Below, in pieces: positions 48,100 to 59,337 of a stretch of 64,000 bases of DNA. The position numbers and the translations under genes are program-made. Source of the stretch: Siderastrea siderea. Lineage: Eukaryota; Cnidaria; Anthozoa; Scleractinia; Rhizangiidae. The stretch's first letter is position 1, and each line of letters begins with the position of its first letter. The notes beneath the pieces are model-generated. The model saw only the letters and a list, made by a program, of their open reading frames with translations. It was not told the origin of the DNA and made no database searches. The stretch is taken from NCBI GenBank assembly GCA_964030785.1, contig OZ034971.1:44016304-44080303 (forward strand), written 5' to 3'.

Positions 48100-50325
48100 C
48101 CGCTCAATTTTTCCTTACTGACATAAACTGATAGTATGGAAACCTGACGAAGGGCTAACGCTCGAAACGACAGCTTTCAATTTCTCTACGGTGGCCTTTT
48201 TACCTTTTCAACTCAGTTGATAAATCCAAAGTTTTGTATTTCACTTCCCCACCGACGCAGCACCACACACAGTTTCTTTAGAGACTACCTCCTTTGTTTG
48301 ATAGTATGGAAAAATGAGGATGCAATGCAAGCTAGGGTTACCCTGGCAGGCGGGTTAACTTTTTCCCTTGTAAACACTCCAGGTAGGGTAAACCCGCCTA
48401 CCCGGGTTAAACTTTCTACTTGTTTCCAGACCCTTGGTAACCGTGCGTGCCAGCAGTCTCTCTTTTGCTCTAAAATCCGTACTCGCGGCTCGAAAATCTC
48501 TCTCGCTCGCGCTCGCTATTTTGCTTCGTTCAGCACGGAAAAGAGAGACTGTTTGCACCTGCAAATCATAGAATCGGTTCTTTAGAAGCTCAGCTCAGCG
48601 GGATCAAAAGGTCAAGGTCGCACACTATAAATGATAGATTTCGATCACTTTGTAGGCTTCTCTTTTTCATGGCTGGCAGGCTAGCTGTCGATGTACAGTA
48701 CGATCGGATCTCAGACGTCCGTTAAGAAGGATTTTTAGCTCCCTTCACGGACCGTTGATTTCACTCCGCGGTTTGACAAAAAAATGACCACGTGATCACA
48801 AGTTTATGGACCTCAACTTTCGATGAATGAAGTTTTACTCGCCATCACATTTCTTGGCCTCTTAAATTTTTCCTCAGGGTAATGTTTACAACTAGTACAG
48901 GAACGGCGTTATTTTAACCTGCGATCAGGCTCTATTTTCGTTTCGGATGATTGCGAGCTGAAATGCATTCATTGCATCTTCAAGTTCTTTTCAAACTCGC
49001 AGAGTGAAATCAATGGCCCATGAAGCGGGCTTAAAACTACCCCCCCCCCCCCCCCCTCAAATCAAAAAACGTCTGAGATCGATAGTAACTATGATTGTCG
49101 GCAGGGAAAAAAAAGCGGTCATCAGTTGGGTTGTGAATTTCAGAGCTCGCGTTATTAAAATCTCTGCTTCAAAGGCAAATTACTTGAAGGCCGACGAGTA
49201 TAGATCGTAAACACTTCATAAAGGCTACCAGCATTGGCGTGCAAGTAAACCGCTGTGTCAAGAAGGAAATTACCCGCCGTGTAAAGTATACAGCTGAAGA
49301 AAGTTCCCTATTGACGGAAGGTCAAGTTGATAAACAACTTAGTGTTGCAAATTCCACAGAGTTAACAAATTGCTGAAAAAGGGTTGCTTACACTGAAGTG
49401 TTTCGAGGGAAATAAGTTTTGCGAAATTCGATAAGCCCCCAGAATAATTACTAAGCCTTTCAATAACGCGAACTAACCGAACTGAACATTAAAACCCAAC
49501 TGATATTCGCTGTTTTTCTCTTCCAGCAATCACAAATACATCGACAACCAACGCACCGTGAAAACGAGAAACCGACAATAATTGCTAGTGATCGCACCAT
49601 TCATACCCCACCAACGTGACCTTTTGGCTTCGAAAGGACCACCGCGATAATTTTTTTGTTTTGGAGATTCCCCGTTTCAGAGATTCCCCATTTTAGAGAT
49701 TCCCATTTTAGAAATTCCCCGTTTTAGAGATTCCCCGTTTTAGAGACTCCCTATTTTAGAGATTCCCTATTTTAGAGATTCCCCCTTTCAGAGATTCCCT
49801 ATTTTAGAGATTCTCGTTCCCTGTTCTCCGTTCCCGCTTAACACTCGTCTCGACTCGTACGTTTTTTTCTTGACTCTCGACTCATTTTTTGTTCGACTCG
49901 AATTACAAATCTCGACTCATATGTTGTTTTCAACTCGAATTTCAAATTTCGACTCATATTTTTTTTCCACTCGAATTTCAAATCTCGACTCATATTTTTC
50001 GGACTGAAATTATTTTCACTTCGACTCGAATTTCAAATTTCGACTCGTGTTTCTTGCCACGACACCTGATTACTACTATATCATTTGTCAACTTTTATTT
50101 TGCAAACTTCGGCTTACCTCTTTGTAAACTTCGATGCATTTTACGATTTTCGACTTACGTTTTATGTTTTTCAACGCGTTTTTATCATCGATTTGTTTTT
50201 GTCCGCAACGGAACGCCATCTGTGTCTTTGTTCTGATTTGATAAATATCAAAAGTTCTTACGTTTAAGAAAATCGAACCTGATCAGTCCACAAACTCAGA
50301 CGTTCTTGAATAAAAGAGTGCAATT
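48100..50325. other. Intergenic repeats between MRL and Ig-TIR genes
   Basis: No gene supported. Holds a palindromic GGGTTA/CCCGCC element near 48340-48440, a poly-C run at 49040, a string of about 20-bp units GAGATTCCC(C/T)(G/A)TTTTA at 49660-49820, and a TCGACT-rich array at 49850-50060 akin to that at 45975-46090. Confidence 0.55.
49660..49820. repeat. Short-period tandem repeat (about 17-20 bp)
   Basis: GAGATTCCCCGTTTTA and close variants occur about nine times in a row. Confidence 0.85.
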
Positions 50326-50331
50326 TATTAC
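50325..50331 (-). terminator. Poly(A) signal of the Ig-TIR receptor gene
   Basis: Minus-strand AATAAA lies about 20 nt past the stop codon at 50350. This would give a very short 3' UTR; a distal signal cannot be excluded. Confidence 0.5.
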
Positions 50332-50349
50332 TTGCAGGCAAATCGAAAT

Positions 50350-50834
50350 TTAGCTCAAGTCTAACTGGACCGAATTATTTTCGACGCGACAAAAGCGATG
50401 TCTGACCGGCTCTATGGTGTGCAACAATTTCTCCTCCCAATCTTGCTTCCTCATGTACTTCTCAAAATCCAGCAAATTCTTTGTTCTCAAAGCACGTGGC
50501 AAGCGCCTTTTCTTGAATTTGTCGATCAAAACGAGGATCACTGACGAATCCCCCGTGCCACCTCGCCTCTGAACGGCCATGTGCAGTTCTTCCCGGCAGA
50601 AGTTGCTGGCGAGGTAGTTGTCGGACAAAACTATCAGCACTTGGCGACTGCGGTACACACTGTCCGCCATGTTTTGGACGAAAGGCCTTCCCAGCTCAAA
50701 GTCCCGGATGTGAATGCTGTAGGATATCGAGTGTTTTTCAAGAATAGAAATCAAATTCTCAGTGACCCAGGCAAAGTCCTTTGAGCTGTAACTGATAAAT
50801 ACTTTGTTGCTAGTAACTTCGTCTTCTGGATTAT
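50350..50834 (-). other. TIR-domain exon of the Ig-TIR receptor
   Basis: Encodes residues 300-460. Box 1 is KVFISYSSKD. Box 2 is RDFELG, with Leu347 in place of the usual BB-loop Pro. The SNFCREEL block keeps the Cys-x-x-Glu of TLR/IL-1R TIR domains. Box 3 is weak: DWEEKL rather than FW. The acceptor at 50835 follows TTTTCAATGCAG. Confidence 0.9.
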
Positions 50835-53800
50835 CTGCATTGAAAAATGAAGACGTAAAATGGTTAATTTATTGATAAGGGTAAGAGGGGGGTATGGGGT
50901 ATTTTCGTCCGTGAAAAGCGATATTTATTTGGCGTGAAACGTGAAATGGCTGGTTTCTTTCTTGTGAAACGTGATTTTTTTAAGCAGTTTTACCATGATA
51001 ATTACTCTTGAAACCAGAACCGCGTGTTTATAATTGTCGTGAATTGTGATTTTGAAGCCATCACGCAAAATGTCGTGAAAGACTGGATGAAGTAGAATGT
51101 ACTTGAAATGACTGTTTTATTTTCAGTGAAATGTGATCTACACCTACCCATGCCCCCGTTCATTGGCTGACTGACTGACTGTCTGTCTGGCTGACTGATT
51201 GACTGACTGACTGACTGACTGTTTGACTGACTGATTAGCTGCCTGACTGTCTGACTGAATGACTGACTGACTGACTGACTGACTGACTGACTGACTGGCT
51301 GACTGGCTGGCTAGCTGGCTGGCTGACTGAATGACTGACTGGGTGACTGACAGACTGACTGACTAATGAATTGATCGACGCATCGGTTGGTCGGTCTGTC
51401 GGTCACTCTGTCAGTCGCTTGGTTGGTTGGTGGGTTAGTTGGTTGGTTGGTTTGCTGGCTGGTTGGTTGGTTAGTTAGTTGATTGGTTGATTAATTCATT
51501 ACGGGTCGCACCGGGGCTAATTTCAAGTTCTCTTGGCCATTATGAACAACGAAAACGATTTGGGAGTAATTGAACAATTCCCTCTTGAGGCTGACACCTC
51601 TCTATAAATCAGAAAAGCAAGCTATCGTTCTGTGGTACTCTAGTAAGTTTACTTCATCCTCGTCAAATCGGGTATCTCTTTAATGTAAACAACTCTACAA
51701 GACCGACATTTCTTTACTTGGTCACCTCTTCAGCTGATGGAAATGTCAGTCTTGTCAGCTTTATTGCGAGTGGTCACCTTTTATGTGCATGTATGTGAAC
51801 TCCTTTCACACTGTATGTGGAAACCTCCCCAAGACGGACACCACCCGTCTTATGAGAGCATCTCCTATTTGGATGATTCTCCAAGACCAGTTTAGTGCAG
51901 ACATCTTCTAAAAGCGGACACATCCACAGACTTAACATGCAGTATACAAATCTACAGGACGGATACTTTTTTAAGCTGGACATCTCTCATCTATGGACAC
52001 TTCAAGATTATAAGACAACACCCTCTCTCCTCCGCAGAGGCCTCCTACAGACACGTCTTGACTGCACGCTAAAGAACAAGCACGCGGAGGCTGGGTAGAG
52101 GGAAAAAGTAAAGTGCGCGGGGAGCTCTGGGAAGGAGAAAGAGAGAAGGGAGGCTTTTTCCCTTTTCCCATCGTTCCTCGCGCTCCAGTTCACTGCACCC
52201 CCAGTTTCCCTTTCCCTGTTGTTTACTAATAGGAGCCTTTGCGGAGGAGAGAGAGACAACACCTCTAATACAATACAATACAATACAATACAATACAATA
52301 CAATACAGTACAATACAATAGTTTATTTGTTCACGTAACACTGAGCAGCTTAACAAAAACTCGTTAAAACGTGGACAATGTGGGCCCTTCTGTAAGTTGG
52401 CGATCTCAAGGATTAGTGATATCATACACATAGCAATAGTGTGTGGGTGAACTTACATCGGGAGCGTCTTTTTCTTGCAAGCTTCCTGTTTCTCATTACA
52501 AGCGCCACGGTGAGCAGAGCGACCAAGACAGCAGCAACCACAACAAGCATAATCCATTTTCCTGCAAGTCGCCCTGGTGAGTTGAGAAATAACATTAACA
52601 TTGTCGGACGGGTATGTGAATTCAAAAGAAACGCAAGAACACAAGTTGGGGGGTCCTCAAAGGCGGTCACGTCTTGATTACAGACAGAGTTGGTTCAAAA
52701 TCTCATACCCGTTTGATCGCGATCTTGTCACTTTTTTCAGCTAAAAGCTGAAAGAAGTCAACACCATAGTCCACATCTTACCAGTTTGCGGTTAGGTACG
52801 TAATCTGATAAACTGTGTAACGCTTACGTACACGTAATAAAGTTGAAGTTGAAGGACCGTTTGCAGAAAACAAGCCAAAATTTCCTGGTTTAGCAACATT
52901 ATATAGGCGGTACCGCTGACCTACAAAACTTGTAAAAACGAGAACCATGTGCATTATCAGACTCGTACCCATTCGCCACTTAATATTTATTCCTGTTCGC
53001 ATTGGAATATGGGAAGGTGATCAATGCGCACAAAGCCTTTTGGGAAGGAGGGAGAAAAAAAGTGGCGACTGGCAAAAAACAAATTTAAGTTGGCGGCGTG
53101 TTAACGTATGCAGATCTATGCAACGAGAGAGAAGCAACGTTTTGACCTTTGAAACTGAAAGGGTTGTTCACGAAGACGTGCTTGCAAGATTTGTTTGAAT
53201 TCTGCAGGAAATCGTTCTGTGTTCTGCCAGTCGCTTCGCAATATTGTCTTCCGTCCTTCCCTTGATGCACCGTGATCTCATCAATTCCTACCCATAAACC
53301 ACAGCGCAGACAAGAGAGGCGACTGTGTACGAGTCTGGTGCGTTATACCCATTACAAAGTAGATCAGCGCGATTTACCGACTGCAAAAACGCGCTGGTTT
53401 ACTTATACAGTTTTTAACTGTAGACACTTACTCGTCGTAGAGTCCTCAGGGGTTGGTGACTGAGAAGTTATTTCTGTGGGAAGCATAGTTTCTTCCAAGA
53501 AAAAAACATATATTAATGAAACTACTGAGGGCAGAACTACGCAAATGTCAAGGCGTCTTATGTACAAATCAAAGAACCCTTATACCTCAAGCATTAAGTG
53601 CATGCATGAATATCAAAGCACCAATGGAGGTGATAGCAACTAGTTACACACAGCTGTGTAATATTATAACGTTTAACTTGATTTGTTCCTGCTTAAAAGA
53701 TGACCTATTGCTTTTTGGGGTAGAAATGGATCTGTGCATGGATTAAACTAGTACGGCGTGAGGAGTTAAAATTAAGACTTCCTGTGCTATGAGCTCTTAT

Positions 53801-55260
53801 AAGCGACCATATCCCTCGAGCGACCGCTTTTGCTTCACATTTTGGGTGCTCGCCTACGGTAGCGAGTTCAACTGTATAACTAGCCCCGGGGGAAGGCAAC
53901 TCTACTAAGATTAGGTGGAGGTGCGCTGCCCAGGCTGTCACTGAACAATTACCCTATATTTGACAAAACATTTGGTAACCTCCCCCCCCCCCCCCCAACC
54001 CTCTCTTGACCACACCTTTGGGCACTTGATTACTGAATAGTCTATTGTAACAAGGTCGGTGCAAAGTTGGACTGCAACAAGGTTGGGGAAAATAAGGAAA
54101 TTATTTGCTGGTCCGTTTCCTTTGTAATTGAAGAGCACCTAATGTACCCTGTCCCTGTCTGTGACAGTGTCAAGGCAAAATGCAAAACCTACACCTTATT
54201 TGTCTAAAAACTATACCCGGTTGGACGGCACATCCCCGTCGCAGGATATTTAACAATTATCCTGCGAAATCGCGCGGAATATCACCTGATACTTAGCCGA
54301 CGAGGCCGTAGGCCGAGTTGGCTAAATCAGGGGATATTCCGCAAGATTGAGCAGGATAATTGTTTTATTATTCAACAAATTCCCATCGACTACCATTTTC
54401 AGAAAGAGAACAACTACGGTTCTATGATAAAAACGCTAAAAGCTAGCAATACATAAAGCTTACTTAAAATCAAAACAGAACTTCAAGAAATCGAAGTTTA
54501 CTACCGTTCACTTAAAAAGACTTATTTACAAACTCATGTTTGGAAATGACAAGGCAAAGTAAAAAAACACTGCTACCTTACCGAGAATAAGTCCTCTCCC
54601 TGTGAATTAAAATCTTTTCAACTTTAGTCTTTACAACTTTCCATGAGCAAGTGTGCTGCTTCTTTCGCAATAGCATTTTCTTGGTTGAGTTCTCACCATG
54701 AAAATTCCAAGTCAACCGCTGGATATCTTTGTGAGCTGAACCACATACTTGTTGACATTTTGAGAGCATTTAATCGTGGAAAGTTTCTTCCAGAGAGTTA
54801 AAATTTACGGAGAACACTGCTAAACCTGCCTCGCTTTTCAAAATGGCCGCCAAACTAGCAATGAAAGAAAATATGCAGTGCACTTCCAAATATGGTCATT
54901 TACGTATATCGCAGGATATCTGTCATGTAGGATGACAGATATTGAGGGCTTCCTTACCATATATGGGCATAGTGACAATTTGTTGAATAAGAAATATATT
55001 TATTATATAAAATATATTTATTGAAGTTCCGTTTCGATTTTTGTTAAGCTAAGCTTATGTGTTGCCAGCTTTAGTATTTTCATCATAGAGCCGTAGTTTT
55101 TCTTGTTCTGAAAATGGTAGTCGATGGGAATTTGTTGAATAATAAAACAATTATCCTGCTCAATCTTGCGGAATATCCCCTGATTTAGCCAACTCGGCCT
55201 ACGGCCTCGTCGGCTAAGTATCAGGTGATATTCCGCGCGATTTCGCAGGATAATTGTTAA

Positions 55261-55313
<53 letters not shown>

Positions 55314-55471
55314 TATACACCCGTTTTCAAAAACATTGCAACTCGAAAAATATATATACATATATACATCTTTTGTCTTCACAACGCGAAAACAAAAGAA
55401 TAAATATGAAAACAAAAGGCATATATATATATGTATATATATTTTTCAAGTTGCAATGTTTTTGAAAACGG

Positions 55472-55553
<82 letters not shown>

Positions 55554-58500
55554 GAAGTACCTTGGGAATTCAGGTTGAAAAACTATACCCGGTTGGGTGG
55601 CACATATCTATTACAGGATATATAATGGAGTACCCCCACTGGGCTATAAATAGTACTTCGTACCTGGCTGAAAAACAGTAAGCAGCTTAATGGCGTCTTT
55701 TGTGATTATCTCGTCAAACTCGCAATACATTTGACAGACGTACTCGCCAACATCTTCATCTGTCACATTGGAAATCTCCAGAATAAACTCAGCTTGCAGT
55801 AACCGCCACCTGCACTCGTCCTTTATTTGTTCCTTTATGACATACTTCGTGTTGTTTTGCAGAGTGCTGTTTCTATAGTGCCATGTTAGCGTCACAGGAC
55901 CAATATAACAGCCCGCCCATGACAGTGCTGAGCATTCTAACCTTGTGTTGGAGAATTTCAAGGCGGAAACACTTTTTTGTGCTGCTGTTATGTGGCCATT
56001 TTCACCTGTGTACAAAACAAAATCAACTCTTTCTAGGAAATGCTCAACCCCCTTCCCTCCCCTCCTTAGCAGGGGAGCGTCGTAAACAGTGTAACCAAGC
56101 AATCAACAGCAAATCTAAAACCACCTGACTTGCTCCCACACGTTTTCCCGCGGTTGGCGCCCGTTACAAGTATTTGATTCGAGTTCTGATTGGTTCATCG
56201 TCTTGTTTGGGTCTGCTGTGATTGGCACTTTGGTTTTGGTTTTGCGACAGTCAATTGAAAACTGCTCTAAATATACAAAGCTATTTCTGTAGCTCTAATT
56301 GCGGCCAACGTCGTACGCGTTTTCAGTTTTTGAGGTGCTTATTCGATGAGGGAGGGTGCGCTTATTTAATTTTTCCCGAGTACATGTAGACAAGAGCATG
56401 ATTGACAAAAAAGCTAGCGTTAAACACGGCAAAAACTATAGTCAGCCCTTGTTGTCTCCGAGCTCTCGCATAAAGAAAAAACAGAAGAGGGGAAGGGATG
56501 TGCTTACTCAAGGGAAGGTACTTATCTATCTGTTTGTGTATGGCTTTGGAAAAACTAATCCTCTCATCTGACCTACAAAAAGATCCGCCTGCGATTTGCT
56601 TCCGTTTCTCCAAGAGGTCCTTACATGGTGCAAGAAATCACTGATAAATTAGCCACATTTGTTGTTATATCGTATTTATCCCTCCTCTCCCTTCACCTTG
56701 TTTTGGTTTATTCTTATCAGGCAATTATCTGAACACATTATCTTAACGTTTATTTTTTTCAGAATTTGTAGCCTTTTGTTTCCGCACTTAGCCTTTGCCA
56801 GGCCCTGATGAAGTTAAGTTTCGCCTACCCGAAATGTTGGTTTAATTCTAAAAAGTTCATTTTATCGGTTCGATCAGCCCTGCATTTGGGTCATAAAACT
56901 AAGGAGCCAAAATGAATTTGAACCGCCATGCCGTCTGACCTCTTTGTAAGCGATCACCTCCCCTTGATGATTTGGTTAATTGCTTACCGGACGTTCAACT
57001 ATTTCTAGAGACAGTACTTACAGTGAACAAGGACTTGTGTTGTGCGTTTTTGACAACCTTTGTCAGGACTGGTATCCGCTTCGCAGGTGTAAAACCCTTC
57101 GTATTCCGGGCGTACAATGGGGAAATGAAGCGTGCTGCGAAGGTTCTCATCACTTAACTGATCGTCTGTTTGATAAAGGCCTTGCGTTCCATTAATAATC
57201 GGTTTATTATCCTTGTACCAGTAGACTGCGCGAGTAGGAGCACTAAAGTCGCATTCAAGTTTGCTGGTTTGGCCCTTGGTGAAAGTCATGGGTCCCCAGG
57301 CGTCGCATTCTTGTGGCGCGACTGTGGCGAAAATGGGCAAAATGAGAGAAAACCTTTGACTGGGGATATAAGCTGACGACACTTGATGCGCAACGTAATG
57401 GGCCGACTAGAGTATGGAGACTAGCCCTCGTAGGAAGCGTTCCCGTAGGCTTTTCAGCACGTTTGCCTAGCAGTTTTTCGCTTTTTTTGCCGCACGAAAA
57501 CTGAGGCGAGGGCAAACCATATTTTTTGCGACGTTTATAAACTGGCAGGACCACAGCGACAAGGCGTTAAGAGTTGGATCCATAAAACATTTGAAGTAAA
57601 AAAATATACGGCACGACTGATCCTTACGGCACTTAAAGAAAGACACATAAGACGAAATACATAAAGTAAAAAAATGTATGCAACAAAAAATTGTCCGATA
57701 TTTCGGTTTGCAAAACAAACCTTCTCCAGGGGCTATAAGAGTCTTTGCCGTCGTTCGTCGTTATTCACAAGTTTTGCCCCCGCCCCCAATATTTGCGGCC
57801 AAAAAGCAAAAAAATGCGGGTGTCAAACTGAATACCCTAAGGAAACGCTCGCTGCGCAGGCTATCTGCAGACTATAAACAGGCTTTAGTTAGAGACTAGT
57901 TTCAACCTGAACACGACCAGGTGTATTGGGTCTAGATTAGGCCTAGCGACAGTTACTTTTTCAATCTGTGGTCATTCAAACTGCAACCGACAACTAGCGG
58001 AATATGATAATAATAATAACAAAATATTTTTCAATAGATCGCATCACATGCAGGATTCTGGATAACAATAAGAAACGCACGTTTCTTTTCCTATTTGCAA
58101 ATGAAAGGTTGCTTCGCACAAACGTATTAATGACAGTTGAATAGTAAAATGTTTTCCAGAGAAACTGATGTAACTTAAAAGTGAAAAGTTATCGAAGGAT
58201 AACCTCTGACGCCTCTTTCACTTATCATTTAAAACAGTAGTGAAATAATGGATATATGAATATCATACATTAGAACTGCGGGATGAAGAATTAGATGTAA
58301 GACGATCATCGCAGTTATAGACGCAACTTTTGCAGTTGCAAAAAGAAAGCCTGAAAAAAAAACCGATTTGTACGGGATTCGAACCCTTGACCACTGCGGT
58401 GCTACTGGTAGTTGAATAGTAAAATGATCTCCAGAGAAAGCAACTTAAAAGTGAAAAGTTATCGAAGGATAACCTCTGACGGCGCTCTAACCAGTTGAGC

Positions 58501-59305
58501 TAATATGCCAACTGAGAGCTGGTCTTTTAGTCGATTCGTTATATTCGTCTAACTCTTCACCTCGCAAATCTTATATATGATATTCTATATTCATTCATCT
58601 TCATCCTTCACCGCAAAGTTACGTCTATAACTGCGATGACCTTCTTACATCTAATTTAAAACATTCTAGCTCATAATGATGCGCATATGCTGAGTTTTAG
58701 AATGTTATTTTAATGTGGAAATAAGCTCGATCATTCAAAGAAAATGAGTACAAAACCTGCAAGAAGTTTGAATTTCTAGCCTTGCGAGAGCAAGAAAGCA
58801 AACAAGATGGTTGATGTTTATTCACAATTGTTTCGTTGTTTTAAAAGTTAAACTGAAAATACTCATTTATGTCGTTGATGGCGGCTAAAGATCAGTAACA
58901 CCTAACATTAAGTGCAAGAAATACTTAAAATTGTGGGGCTTATCGAAATAATTAACTTCGGTGTATATTTGCGAATTTATCGTCAGAAGCTACAAAACAG
59001 CACGTAAAAAGAAAACAAACCAATAACCCGAAAAAATAACATCTGTTATGGGGTAGTTCTTAATTTGTAAACAGACGTTGGCGTCATTAATTCGTATTTA
59101 GTATTACGTTCAGTACACTCTTAAAATAATCGAAAATAAGAAACACCACGAGCTAGGAATTCATAACCAGCAAATAATGGGCGACTGCAATTTATACGAC
59201 ATTAACATGTTAGAATTATGTGAAGATCATCGCAGTGAAGGTGTTTCAACCTTAGCGGTTGAAAAGAAGAAACCTGAAAACATTCAGGCTTGAATCGAAC
59301 GGGAA

Positions 59306-59337
<32 letters not shown>

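Noticed and set aside
54578..54769. 63-codon minus-strand frame in the foldback centre
   Set aside because: Too short and without a recognisable domain; treated as part of the repeat.
55018..55625. Tyrosine/isoleucine-rich frames
   Set aside because: Produced by (TA)n tracts.
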